Shown: piece by piece, positions 1 through 10,986 of the stretch
How the letters are laid out: every line of letters starts with the position of its first letter
How positions within the stretch are numbered: position 1 is the stretch's first letter
Assembly (NCBI GenBank): GCA_907165135.1
Contig: OU015568.1
Coordinates: 132,501 to 196,500 of the forward strand
Origin: Oikopleura dioica
Lineage: Eukaryota; Chordata; Appendicularia; Copelata; Oikopleuridae
Reading direction: 5' to 3'
DNA length: 64,000 bases
Translations under genes and position numbers: made by a program
Notes under the pieces: generated by a model
The model's database searches: none
Told to the model about the DNA's origin: nothing
What the model saw: only the letters and a program-made list of their open reading frames with translations

Positions 1-365
1 ATTGATCCTCGTGAATAACTGGACTAAGGTTTTCAAGATTTTTTATTTGGTTGAAATTTTTTTCGGGAAATTCTAGAGCCCAGTTTATCAAAAATTTCTA
101 TTAAAACCCTTAAAAACCTTAGTTTGGTTTTAAATAAGCTTTCATTTGAACTGTAGAACACTCCTTAATTCTATCGGGAAGGCAATAAAAATTAGACTCA
201 AAGTTTCGTGTATTTAGGACCTTCTGACGTCATTTGTGACGTCATTCTCTAGAAAATTTCAAAAACGATTTGGTCGAATTGACTTTAAATTTTACAGGCT
301 TTCATAGGGGTACAAAATCCGGTCAGGTCAGAAATTTGCCTGCAAAAAGTTTTTTAAATTCATCT
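1..365. repeat. Partial copy of a dispersed inverted-repeat element (right half)
   Basis: This stretch matches the outer part of the element at 48412-49006. Both contain the paired GACGTCA motifs, the 'accttagt' and 'ctctagaaaatttcaaaaac' blocks, and both finish with a run ending TTTTTTAAATTCATCT. The left end lies outside the window. The open frame that starts at 270 is therefore element sequence until about 365, not the true start of the downstream gene. Confidence 0.65.
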
Positions 366-2477
366 TTGTCATTTCATTCGCTAGCAAATTGCATGAGTAC
401 CCGCTTTTGGCCGAAACAATGTGAGCTCATGGTCGCCGCGATAATGGATTCTGGTCAAACTCGTCCGGAACAAAAAGCCGAAAGTCTATTCGAGCAGTTC
501 CACATAAAGCTACAAGAGCAGCAGAGCCGAGGGTATCTGATCGACACTCATCTGGCCGAAATAGCATTTCACGAGGCGATGTTCTTGTCTGTAGTTCACA
601 GCCCATGCAATTCACAAATTCGCGAAATCATCGACTTGCTCAAATATGTAGAACAATTTGGACCGGCGAAAAATCCGGCACCGTCGTCCTTGTACTTGCC
701 AATGTTGACAGCTCAGCTTACAGAGATAAGATGAAAGAAGCCGCAAATTTCGAAAGACTGGTTGATGTCGAAAAGAGAATCGAAGAATACGTCAAAGAAT
801 ACAAGAATTCGGAAGGCTTTGCGTAGGCTTGAGTAGAAACAACTGGAACTCGCAAGCTCACAGGCGGCGCTAAACATTCTCTTCTCATTATGCTCAAATG
901 AAGATATCAGCAAGAAGTTGCGAGCTAGTGCATCGCTTTACATGGCGAATCTCCCAAGTGACATTTGCAACGTTGAATTCAATGCATGGTCGGACGATTT
1001 CTGGATGACAAATGACATTTTCGCTAACACGAGAAGGAACTCAGTGTGAAATCCTTACGAGATAAACCTAAAGGCAGCTGCTTACGAAGTTGACGACGAC
1101 GAAGACGGTGATTTCTCAATGATGCGCCCGTCGATCATGAACTCGCGTTCCGTCTTTTATATTTTGAATGTGAGCCGTACAAATCTTGGAAAAGCGTAAG
1201 AAAAACCACGCCCTGTGATGGATGCGCCGATTGAAGAAGAGTCTGAAAAAATTTGTCAGAAGCGAATTCCGAAGATTACGATGATGTGCCACGTGCGATG
1301 TCTGACCCAGTTAAAATCGAAAGCTTTTGGAAAAAGACCTAGCTGAGTCACATTTGGCAAGTTGAAACCGCTCAATATACTATGAAAGCAAGCGCATTGT
1401 GTCCTAAAGATGTTAAAGTACGAATAGAAGCAAGACAGTGGATGTTGAATTCGATTGGATCCACCGACGAGCAGCTCGCATTTACTGTCCTTGCTCAACT
1501 CCAACGCGCAAAGACTTCAAAATTTTGCCAGCGACTGCTCTCACAAGCTTGCAATGCTCCAAATGCTTCTCGTCTTGCGTATTGCATTTGACTTCTTTTT
1601 TCTCAAATCTATGGCGACAGCGACATGAATGGAACGCTCTGGTCATCGATTGACAATTTCCAGTCATGGAGAAAATCGAAATTATTCCAAATTTTTCCGA
1701 TTGGAAAGATGCCCTATTCATGTCTAATTCTTCAACATGTTGATGGATTTCTTTTTGCTGGTCTTTTCAACGCAAACGCTAAAGATGTGCGAGTTGTTAG
1801 AGCAAGAGCGAACTTGGCCGATCTGAAGAGCCTCCAAGACGAAGTACGAGATATTTGACAGAATCCTCTCTCTGATTTCCTGAAGAAAGAATACAACCCA
1901 AAGCCTGAAGAGAAAAAGTCATTAGTCAAACCTGCCGATGCATCCGCTCCCGCAGACGAGAATAAGGCCGAAGATGAAAAGAAAGATGAGAACGAGAATT
2001 ATAAAGACGAATATGATGAAGAAGAGGTTACTTATGCACGAGAGAAGCTCATCAAGTACCTGAAAAACATCACGGCTCAGCTTGAAGACGACATGACAGA
2101 AATTCCAAGGGATCAGCCATTCATTTTTATTGCATTCTTATCTCAACACCGTTTTCTTTGTTGATCGCAGTCCAGAGCCCTCTTCATTCATTCAACAGAA
2201 CAGTTTGGATCTTGAGCGAGATCCAGTCGTCATTATAGCGGAGAGTTACCTCAACTCCGTTGCCCTGCTTTCGCTTTCTGGAGTTTCTTCTTTAATCCAC
2301 AACCAGTGGAGTTCCGACCAGGAATCAAACGAATGGAGATTGAAGGTAATCGTCAATAGAATGAGCTCAGGCACCTCTCCTGTCGACTGCATTCTCCACA
2401 TTCGAAATCCATCTTTGAAACAAGTCAAAGAAGTCAAGAAGCCTGCGAAGAAGGAAAAGAACATGCCAAGTCCTTAA
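366..2477 (+). pseudogene. Decayed large gene with a possible CHAT-like C-terminus (CFAP46-like?)
   Basis: Coding-like sequence runs along the plus strand but needs several frame changes. One frame covers 366-734, the frame from 650 continues it to 826, and another from about 845 reads on until a TGA at 1045-1047, with more stops beyond. A last clean block at 2130-2477 ends in a lysine-rich tail. The residues VVIIAESYLN, then SGVSSLIHNQW, then SPVDCILHIRNP follow the spacing of the end of CHAT-type (caspase-like) folds, and an acidic linker lies before it at 1930-2030. A CHAT-like end after helical repeats made me think of the ciliary protein CFAP46, but that is a guess from memory. Stops and frameshifts throughout indicate a dead copy. 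The start is lost where the 1-365 element abuts it. An AATAAA lies near 2580. Confidence 0.4.
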
Positions 2478-3060
2478 CCCTGCATTTGAACCGAATGTCA
2501 AGCTTTCAACCCTGTTATTTACGGAATTCCTGCTGCTTAATATTCAAGCAGATATATTTTTGTACAAATTAAAATTTATCAAATAAATAGTGATGTGTAT
2601 TTAACTGCAGATTGTTATAACAAATTCGGCATTTAAATTCCCTTTTGAACTTAAAAATTTCAAGAGTAAAAACATGATTCAAATAGTCTGATTGTCAATC
2701 AGTGATTCAGTATCGTTGTTACAAAATTTAAGAGTAATCAAATTACTCGAGCTAAAACTTTCAGTTGTGAAGCAGTGTGGAGATAAAGAAGTTTGTATTT
2801 TGGTGATAGTGATGCAGCATCCTCAGCTCCTCATAATTTCACGATTTTGAGATCTTAGACGACGTTTGCTTTAGAAGCTTTTTCGTAAACGAAGGAACCG
2901 CTAAATAATAGTTTTTACCAACCTCGCAGTTTTTCTGCAGACAATTCCCCGTCCATTAAAATTCATTGATATTTAACATCAAAACCAGAAAAAAAGATGG
3001 TTAGGGAGCTCTAACGGGAAGGATTGCTGCTCTTTGGTCCCTTTGTCCGCCTCTGACTAA
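2478..3060. other. AT-rich intergenic stretch, no gene seen
   Basis: After the end of the decayed gene there is an AATAAA near 2580, then AT-rich sequence without a convincing open frame or inverted repeat. Confidence 0.5.
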
Positions 3061-3068
3061 ACCAACTA

Positions 3069-3605
3069 ATGGACAGGTGGTCTGTGATCAAGCAACTTGT
3101 GCGCTTGTTTGCGATACAGGTTTGTATTAATGAGACTCAAGCGTTTATTTATACCTCAGGATTTATTCCCGTTAGCAAGCGTAGAACGAAATGTCGGTGG
3201 AACCAAACAGATAGCTTTTTCTGGAAGAAACAACTCAGCAAATGTGAAACCTGCGAAACTGACCTTGCAGCTCCTCAAGCAGGAACGACTTTGACATGTG
3301 GTCTCAATTCGATGGACAAGAAAAAATGCACCTATTAATGCGAAAACGGAGAGGAGTTTCAATCTTCAAGTGGTAATTTCAAGCAATTTTTTGCAGTTTG
3401 CGCTTGTCCAAGATTGAACGGAAGGATTTGCGGATGGAATGCGAGAAAACTTGGTGGGATGATTACTTGTGCTGATATCACGCCTCTGTCTTGCCCAGCA
3501 GCTCCAACTTTGACAACAGCTCGACCGGCATCTACCACATAATCTTCCAACGTGTCCACTTCTGCTTAGACAACATCAACTGCCGCTTCTTCAGCTGCGA
3601 CAACA
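3069..3605 (+). pseudogene. Fragment of a secreted cysteine-rich (CCP/sushi-like) protein, decayed
   Basis: The frame from 3069 gives a cysteine-spaced segment (CETCETDL, LTCGLNSMDKKKCTY) and stops at a TAA at 3336. Beyond it the same frame continues sensibly (CENGEEF, then CACPRLNGRICGW, then ITCADI) into a Thr/Ser-rich tail with further TAA and TAG codons. The alternation of cysteines with a 'KKC.Y.CENGEEF' core recalls sushi (CCP) modules of secreted adhesion proteins, and the Thr/Ser tail would fit an O-glycosylated stalk. No signal peptide is visible. Three in-frame stops make it a probable pseudogene. The family call is a resemblance only. Confidence 0.35.
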
Positions 3606-3929
3606 ACAATGTATTATGATTTTTTTCGAGCCCTTTATGAACCCAATTTTAAGTCTCGAGCTTCAACATTCAATTATTTGGAACGACGAAATACGGAAAG
3701 GAGCCTGTCAAGAATAAAATCGTCGAGATTCTCCAGTGCTACGATATCGCTACTATCCGGGCAAATTCAGAAATAAATTAACAAAAATATATACGAAAAT
3801 TAGGAAATAAGAGATATCTCCGAAACAGCATTTCCAAGTCTCGTTAGAGACATCAACATAGCCGTGGACAAGAATGATTGGTTCACCGGAGAGCGTCAAG
3901 GAAAAACTTCAAGCTCAAAATTTTGCGCG

Positions 3930-4035
3930 GGAAAGGGCGGCGCTTGAACAAGGCCTGAAAATTTGCGCGGGAGCGGGGGGCACGGGAAGGATTTCCCCTC
4001 TCTTTTGCTCCCGCGGGAGCCCGCGGGAGAGAAAA
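3930..4035. repeat. GC-rich 'cgcgggagc' repeat patch
   Basis: A sharply GC-rich island with repeated CGGGAGC and its complement GCTCCCG. The same vocabulary recurs at 10775-10985, so this is a dispersed repeat rather than a promoter CpG island. It is in otherwise AT-rich DNA. Confidence 0.5.
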
Positions 4036-4405
4036 GTCAACGTGAAGGCTGGTTTTAAAAGGTCTTCACTAAGGAAGAAGCCTGAGTCAGGTCCCTTAGA
4101 CAATTTGACAATTGAGAAATAAAATTGAAATATAAAATAACATAAATAAATACCATAACAAAGCTAAGAACATGAACAATATTAACTTTCACATTGAATG
4201 GTGGTGGGTGGGGTTTTGGTTCTGATTGATTTGGAGACAACAAGGATTCAAAAAACTAAGCGCTTTTCAAATTAAAAACTCGATCTTCTGAAGAAAGATT
4301 CATTCTTGAGTTCAAAAATGCAGCCAAATTGAACTGTTATTTTTCATCGAAAAAGTCTTGAACTCGAAAAGTGGCGCCTAGTCTGAATAATTATTCAGAC
4401 TACAT

Positions 4406-4950
4406 ATTAAGTGTCCTCTTCGCCGCCGAGAGAGAGGGTCTCCTCGTTCTTTTGGGCAGCCTTCTTGAACTCCTGGTTCTTCTCCAGGTTAATTGACTTA
4501 ACCTTCAGATATCGGCTGTATTCCTCCGTTTTCTGAGTGAGCTTCTGTCAAAGAGTACAAGTCAAACTCAAACTCTCTTAAAAAGTCTCCCTCACGAGTC
4601 GTGAGCCACGATGTCTGCCTCCTCAAGATTCCAAACGTCAAACAAGCTCTTAAAATAACGGGTGTAGGGCGGCTTCGTTCCCAATTTGCGAACGCCGTTC
4701 GTTATCTTGCGAACGCCGTTCGAAACGAAAAAACTTTCCGTGAGTGTGCGCTTCGCGCATTTTCTGGTAGAGAATTCATTGGCTTGGCAGGAGCAGTCTT
4801 TCTCTAGCGCTTGGACACCTTTTGAAAAAAGTTGTGAACGATTTCCGGCCAAAATTTTTTCGATTTTGCGAACGCCGTTCGCAAAATGGCCTTTGCGAAC
4901 GAAGCCGCCCCCAACCAAAATAACTTCGGCGCTGACAGCCCAGAAACTTA
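4406..4950 (-). CDS. C-terminal exons of an unidentified gene, split by a small element
   Basis: On the minus strand a terminal exon (about 4406-4546) encodes a charged helical end (KLTQKTEEYSRYLKVKSI ... GGEEDT, stop) and is preceded by a good acceptor ending TTTGACAG. The upstream exon (about 4592-4659) reads YFKSLFDVWNLEEADIV and continues past the element at 4660-4916, because removing that element with one copy of its duplication keeps YFKSL in frame. I did not find a donor that joins the two exons cleanly in phase, so the model is incomplete. The protein is not recognised. Confidence 0.3.
4660..4916. mobile_element. Small inverted-repeat element (257 bp) with 8-bp duplication AAAATAAC
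   Basis: The ends read GGGTG..GGGCGGCTTCG and, inverted, CGAAGCCGCCCCCAACC. The flanks carry the same octamer AAAATAAC at 4652-4659 and 4917-4924. Inside, the palindromic 13-14-mer GCGAACGCCGTTCG is repeated three times. Too short to encode anything, so a non-autonomous element. An 8-bp duplication is the usual hAT footprint. Confidence 0.75.
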
Positions 4951-5033
4951 TTCTTAATACTTATCCAAAAGCTTAAACTTATCCGAAATTGCCCCTGCTT
5001 GCCTACCAGCAGATCTCGTTGCCGACGGTTCTT

Positions 5034-5456
5034 ACCAGAGTTGGTAAAAAGTATACTTCACTCGCCCTTCAGAATGAAGTATACTTCATGAAGTATACTT
5101 CAGGGCGTTGCAGGGCGCTGAAGGGCGTGAAGTGTACTTCCGCCCTTCCCTCTACTTCAACCGCCCTTCCGCCCTTCACTCTGCTTCAACTTGGTTCTGT
5201 CGGCCATCAGAATCCATCCGCCAGAATTTTTTCAAATTTTGCGCTTATTGGCTCTCAGGCGCCATGATATAAATCACGCCGATTGTGGCAGATGAAGTGG
5301 CAGCTAAAGTTGTCGATAAGAACCGATAGCTGAAGTATACTTCAGCGCGTGAAGTATACTTCAGAGCCATTTCGTACTTCACCGCCCTTCAAGAATGAAG
5401 GGCGCCCTGCAGATTTTTGAAGGGCGGGGGGAAGTATACTTTTTTCCAACTCTGGT
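5034..5456. mobile_element. Inverted-repeat element (423 bp) built from 'gaagtatacttc' palindromes
   Basis: Left end ACCAGAGTTGG.AAAAAGTATACTTC is matched inverted at the right end (GAAGTATACTT...CCAACTCTGGT). TCTT occurs on both sides (5030-5033 and 5457-5460), a likely 4-5 bp duplication. The interior is an unusual collection of the perfect palindrome GAAGTATACTTC and of GAAGGGCG/CGCCCTTC pairs, so the whole element could fold on itself. Non-coding. Confidence 0.75.
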
Positions 5457-7351
5457 TCTTACTGTAAATAAGCTGGTTATGGTTGATTCCCCAGCAGGCG
5501 AATGGGAAACTCAGGTTTCTAAAATTTCTAAGAGAAAAGAGAGCAATCGCTTTTATTTTTGCTTTATTTTGGAACTCGATAAACCAGAAAGAAAACGCAA
5601 GAAAAGTTAATCTCGCCAAACAGTCGTTTCCTAGTTATTTTTGTTCCTCCATGATTTCAATTTTTATTGTTCGTTATGAAACGAAATGATGAGTTCAAAA
5701 GAAAGAGAAATTTATTCTTAATCAAGAAGAAGCAGAATTAAAATCACAGTTGAAAGTCGAAAATGAAAGAAAACTGATTTCAGACGCAGAAGTCGGCCGT
5801 TACTTCCAAGATGGCTGGTTTGTAGCTGGTAAACTCGTGTGCGCCGATGACCTGTGTTTCGATGATTTCGTCGTTCGCAACTTTGATTCTCTCCACCGGG
5901 TAGAGGCCATTCGAATCTTTTTGGTTTCCATTGACTTGATATATGTAGTTTCCAATCTTCAATGCTGAGCCAAGACGAGAGTTCTAAATGAAAGATCAAC
6001 ATGAATTTTCAAGCGAAATTTCGTCTCACCTCTTTTAGAGATCCAATAAGCGTCCAAACTTCTTCTTTCAATAGCCAAATGTCTTTGTTGTAATCTCCAC
6101 TCGTGTAATCGTATCCACCTACCATCAACATCGCTCCACTCTCAAGTCCTGTAAGAGTATGACCATTCATATTCCTAAAATAAACTCATTAAAATCAAAG
6201 AAGTTGAAATTCTTTACCTGGGATGATCTGGCAAGCTTGTCCATCCAGAAGTCGAGTAAGTCTCGACTTTTTGGTGGCCGTCGCTGTTACCGCCTCCGAC
6301 TGTTGTTGGCTGGCCTTTGTAGTATCCCAGATCGACATAATTATGCGAAAATTGGGCTGAATGAGTTGATCTTGAGCTGGTTCCATCAAAAAGATCGCAT
6401 CTCTTCGCAATAAAATAATCAAAGCAGACCAGTGCTAAAAACGGGGTTCAGGAAGGTGAGGAGGCCAAATATGCAGGTGGTCACACCTCGTTGTCTCGGG
6501 ACCGTGCAGATGCGAGCAAGTGCGGCGGATCAAAATCCTTCAAGTAAGGCAATCCCATAGCGCTCCCAGTAGCCTCCAAAAATGTACATCTGTCCTTGAA
6601 CCACAGCAAAAGCACTTCTTCGAGTGTAGTTCTCTACCGCTGCTTCAATGGTCGCAGAGTTCTTTGTCAGTCCGTCGCCGGAGAAGACATAAGAATCCGC
6701 CAATTAGTTATAGCCAAGAACCAGAATATTGACATCGCTCTAAAAAATAAATTCTCATCTAAAATTCTATTTCAAACAAACCGGTTCATTCGAGGCGATC
6801 GTTGACGTACTCATCGTCGTTGTTGTCGCCGTTTCTTCCTAAAAGAGAAAATAAGAACGTTAATTCTTCTTCTTTTCAAACCTGAACACAAGGACATTCA
6901 TCGAGCTCTTCAAGGAAAGCGGCGTTGCATTCTTCGAAGCAATTTCTTTTCGGCGGGCAGTTTCGAGTACAGCTTGCCTAAAAATATACTAAATTTCAAT
7001 TAAAAGAGCTTTTTCTCACCTGATTTTCCAAAGCTGCTTCTCGACAGTTTATGAAGTCCAGATTTTCCGTCTTGGCGTTTTCACATTTATCGCCGCAGAT
7101 ATCGTTTTCGCAGCCAGCACAACCATTTGGGCAGTTTTCTCCACAAGGGCAGGAAGCGCCGCATTCTAAATTCATTCAAGTCAATATTCTTAGATTGATT
7201 TTTTACCTTTGAACTGATTTGAACATTCAACATCGCAGGAAGCATTGTCACAATTTGTGGAGCATTGAAGATAAATGGCTCGGCAAATTTCGTAACACTG
7301 ATCGAACAGTTCTTGATCGCTGAATTCCGATAATTAGAGTTTTGTTCATGC

Positions 7352-8043
7352 TTAAGGAGGTAGTCCCCGCTTTGACGAAAGTCAAAATATAAGAATTTTC
7401 TATGGATATTCCGAAAGCTCAAAAAAAGAGCTTCAAAATTTGTATTGATCATTTTTTGTAAACTTCAGAGAAAAGTCCTTAAAATCACATTTGAAAGTTA
7501 AGATTTTTATAATAAAATTTAATAATTTGAAATTTTTTGACTTTTACATCCAATATTTACGGGCATTTATGATGTATTTTGATCCCCAAATTATACCAAA
7601 ATAAATATTTATGACTGATATTTAGATTAAAATAGGTTTATCTTACTTCAAAAACTCCGATTTTTCAATTATTTCAGACCCAACTTTAGATCGAAAGTTT
7701 TACGTTATGACTTCTTTGAGTTTCTTAATATCGTTGGGTGGCAACTCTAGACGAAGGAATTAGCTTCTTACATATATATTTCGTTAAAATTTATTTCAAT
7801 ATTTTCACGGTTTTACGTGTGTTTGAAAATAGGCCGAAATGGCGATTTTTCTCGGGTTGAGTTAGAATATGAGACCCTAGCTCCTTAGGCGGTCAAGAAA
7901 AAAGTCTTTTGCGAACTGGCAACTCTAGAACAAGGTTTGACCGTTCTTCACATATAGTTTTCATCCTTCAATAACAGCCCAAATTGGTCTGATCGCTGTT
8001 CAAAAAGTGCCGAAATCGCAAAAAGCAGGGACTACCTCCTTAA
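7352..8043. mobile_element. TTAA-bounded inverted-repeat element 1 (684 bp between TTAAs)
   Basis: Left end TTAA-GGAGGTAGTCCCCGCTTT is mirrored at the right end (AAAGCAGGGACTACCTCC-TTAA). TTAA at both ends is the target site typical of piggyBac-type transposition. No transposase is present. It is within the large intron of the ShKT-kelch gene, and its right TTAA (8040-8043) is also the left TTAA of the next element. Confidence 0.85.
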
Positions 8044-8687
8044 CCCTAACCGGCCAAAAATGATTTTCTTCGGGTACCGGCCAAGAGGCGCCAAATATGG
8101 CGCCGGACCGCTTTTTTAATAGAAAGAATCGATATTTTTTCATAAAAACTTTCAAAAAATATATTAAAAATCATTTTGTCAACATAATCATGGATTATTT
8201 GAATAAATTCTAATAGAATCATGAATCCGAAAAAATTTTCTCGCTTATGATCATTGAGGAGAAAAGAGTCAAAAATTGATTTCGGATGAAATTAGCAAAG
8301 TAATGTTTTTTTCTGCTTGTTTTCCAAATAATCTTATTTGAGCATAAAAATGAAAAAAAAAACTAGTTTTATAATATTTACTTCGAGAAAAACTTATCGG
8401 CCCGCTGCCGGGAAAAAGCTCGGGTACCGGTCAAAGGACGCCATATATGGAGTACCGCCTGTTATGACCCGGCGCCATATATGGCGCCTTGAGTTTTCGA
8501 GAGAATAAGGCTCTGCCAAGATTTTGGTCAACTTGAAATGGGTTAAAACCCCTACCAGTCGAAAGGCGATCGAAAAAAGCTCCTCAAAGTGGATTTCAAA
8601 TAAATTTTCTTTCTTTAATTTTTGGAGTTAAATGCGATTGAATGACCCTTGATCCAAAATTGGAGTACCTTGACCGGCTAAGGTTAA
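8040..8687. mobile_element. TTAA-bounded inverted-repeat element 2 (640 bp), abutting element 1
   Basis: Ends read TTAA-CCCTAACCGGCCAA and, inverted, TTGACCGGCTAAGG-TTAA (8684-8687). TTAACC(C) ends recall piggyBac termini. Interior contains two copies of the palindromic block GGCGCCAAATATGGCGCC-like (8089-8105 and around 8470-8487). Non-coding. After removal of both elements the host intron would be about 70 nt, the normal size here. Confidence 0.8.
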
Positions 8688-9599
8688 GCAAGAATTGAGT
8701 ATTATTTTTAAGTAAACTTACACGCAGTTGTCAGAAACCATTGTAAAATTCATTTGAGAAATGAATTCGGCCTGATTTTCAACCAAAAGCTCGTCAAATT
8801 TTGTGTTTTCATGCAAATGCTCGAATGGAGTCAAAAACGCTTGTTTAGCTGGAACAGGAGCAGGAGCAACTTGCTGAATTTGAATTGGTTGTTGAATTTG
8901 AACCTGGGTACCGCAAAGACCGCAAGTTGAAGGACAGAGGTTCTGGATAGAAGCGTTGTTACAGACTGACTTCCAAGCAGAGCAGCTAGAGAATTTGTCG
9001 GCGCAAGAGGTCTGTTGAACGGGAGCCTGGTAGGCTGGGACTTGGTAGATTGGCTGGAACACTGGCTGAACTGGAGCGAGCTGAACCTGCTGAACTGGGC
9101 GCGGGAAGAAGTTGTAGGCAGGCTTTCTAAAGAGAACTTGCTGGGCTGGATCGACAAAGACTGGCGCAGCTGCAGCTGGGGCAATTGGTTCCTGCTTCTC
9201 GTCTGGTTCTGGAGCGACTTGAGCTGGAGCAGCTGGAGCTGGGTACTGCTGAGAGACGGAAGATACGCCACCGCATTTGCCACAAGTCTTGGCGCAAATT
9301 TTATCGATCGATTTGACACCACAGGCGTGCTTCCACGAGCTACAACGGAGCAAATCATCTTGACACAAAGGATCTTCGACAGAGACGATCTGAGCGGGCA
9401 TGGGCTGAGATTGTGTCTGGCTGGATAGGGTGAACATTGAGAACGGATTCTAGAAAGCTTCCACTTCTAGAATTTTTTTATTAGCGCGTTTTTGAGGGCG
9501 CTAGAGAATTATAAAGCGCGCGAGGCTTTTACTTACGGTTTTGCGCGGTGAGCGTGGCGAGGAGGGATGCTTGGATCCTCATTTTGATGGTTTTGATTT

Positions 9600-10380
9600 G
9601 ATGTGATGGAGAATTTGACTTTTTTGGGATAAGCAACTGTTCACTTAATGAAAAAATTTGATGGCTTTATTTTGGAGGGGCTATGAATTTTATTAAATCA
9701 TGGAAAATACTCAAAATGATGAAGAAAATGAGCGGAAAACAGCATTTTTTTGTGAAAGGAATTTCAGGGTCCTCAATAAATTGTTATCTAGACCTAAATT
9801 TCGATTCTTGTTCGTTAAGTTTTTATGCCTTCCGCTAGATTTTTCGATATTTCAAAATTTTGAGGCACTCCTCGTTGATTTCAAAAACAAAAAAAAAAAT
9901 AGTGGACTCTAGAAATCTCTCAATACAGTGGTGAATCCTCGATTGGGAAGGACGCGCTGAATCCTCGATTGGGAAGCGGCAGCGCATATAGCAAGCCAAT
10001 CTCTAGAGAAGTGTAGTTTTTTTCTCTTTGGCGCTTTTTCCCACCCTTGACTGAGAAACAAAAAAGGGATATACAGGGTGTTGAAAGTGGTTGATAAGGA
10101 ACTGTTCTACAAAAATGAAACTGTTCTGCAATAAATGGAACTATTCTGTCCATATATGGATCAATCTTTTTTTTCGGGGCAATGCATTGAAACCATCGGT
10201 AGGACGAGAGAATAACTTATCATCCAGCGACAAAATTTCAGGGGTTGGTAGCACGCTGCGGGCCTACGGCCGGGGTAAAAGCATAAATTATGCTGCATAA
10301 TGCTCCGAACCCCATCCGCCAGAGGGCGCGCCGAAAAGAGGTGGAACCCTTGCGCGCAAATTCTGGTAGATAACTCATTT
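9600..10380. other. Upstream and intergenic DNA, no gene seen
   Basis: AT-rich sequence upstream of the ShKT-kelch gene start. It contains a short direct duplication, 'ctgaatcctcgattgggaag' and a neighbouring near copy at 9933-9980. Open frames here are short and unconvincing. Confidence 0.45.
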
Positions 10381-10383
10381 TGC

Positions 10384-10649
10384 AGGACGGTGCCGGTACC
10401 AATCCAAAATTGGTACCCGGGGCCAAATTTGTGGTACCCGGTACCAAAAAAATTCCAGGATACCGAGCCAAACTTGATTTTAAAAGGTGTATTTGGTCAA
10501 TAAATGAAGTTTTCTTACACTTCAGCCGCGGAGCGGACATAAGTTTTTTGATAGGTCAGAAAAAATGTTTGACTTTGGTACCGGGTACCAATTTTTGTTA
10601 TCGGGTACCAATTTTGGTACCGGGTACAAATTTGGTTCCGGCACCGTCC
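10384..10649. mobile_element. Small inverted-repeat element (266 bp) rich in GGTACC
   Basis: The perfect 12-bp ends GGACGGTGCCGG / CCGGCACCGTCC bound a stretch with many copies of GGTACC-containing motifs (accaaaattggtacccgg and its complement), so most of the element is self-complementary. I see no clear target duplication. Non-coding. Confidence 0.6.
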
Positions 10650-10774
10650 GTCTCCCGGGCCGAAGGTTGTGACCGGTTTTTTTTTTAAATGTAGTATGGA
10701 GCTAGGTTCGCGTGGTCCCTTAAATTTTAAAACCAAGGAACGGGGCCGTCAAGCCCCTTTAATTTAGAAACCTT

Positions 10775-10985
10775 CTTCCCCGCTGCTCCCGCAGCCCCGC
10801 GGGAGCATTTTTGAGTTTTCGCGGCGTGGGAAGGGGCGGGAAGAAGGCATGAAAATTTACGGCGGGAGCGAGGGAGGGGGGGAGGGGGAAAGAATATCCA
10901 AATATCTTGGGGGAGCGAGGGGCGTGGGAGAAATTTTGCTCCCCCCGCTCCCACAGGGGCTTGCGGGAGCTTGCGGCGCGGGAAA
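10775..10985. repeat. GC-rich 'cgggagc' repeat patch, second copy
   Basis: Very G-rich or C-rich runs with CGGGAGC/GCTCCCG motifs like those at 3930-4035, including GGGAGGGGGGGAGGGGG near 10880. Such a G-run could form a four-stranded structure. Not coding. Confidence 0.5.
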
Positions 10986-10986
10986 T

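Larger units (their letters stand above)
5780..9582 (-). pseudogene. ShKT - cysteine-rich - kelch secreted protein, probably inactivated
   Basis: A split gene read on the minus strand. Exon 1 (ATG at 9580-9582) gives a signal-like MRIQASLLATLTAQN. The large exon at 8722-9437 holds two ShKT-type modules (CQDDLLRC..W..AC ... CAKTCGKC and CADKFSSCSAWKSVC ... CPSTCGLC) separated by Pro/Ala/Gln-rich linker. It joins in phase across a 1.4 kb intron to a cysteine module (DQCYEICRAIYLQC ... CGASCPCGENC), two more small exons and then kelch/beta-propeller exons (YIFGGYWE; GGKLGFY-like YYKGQPTTVGGG; MLMVGGYDY; ending TADFCV). Introns are 40-50 nt with good GT-AG ends. Problems: a TAA at 6705-6707, a TGA at 6530-6532, and exon 1 does not join the ShKT exon in phase. 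Known kelch folds are beta-propellers for binding; no enzyme residues were seen. Extracellular location is inferred. Confidence 0.65.

Noticed and set aside
9015..9428. 137-codon plus-strand open frame rich in Trp
   Set aside because: It is the antisense of the Pro/Gln/Ala-rich ShKT exon; Trp richness follows from the CCA/CAG codons on the other strand.
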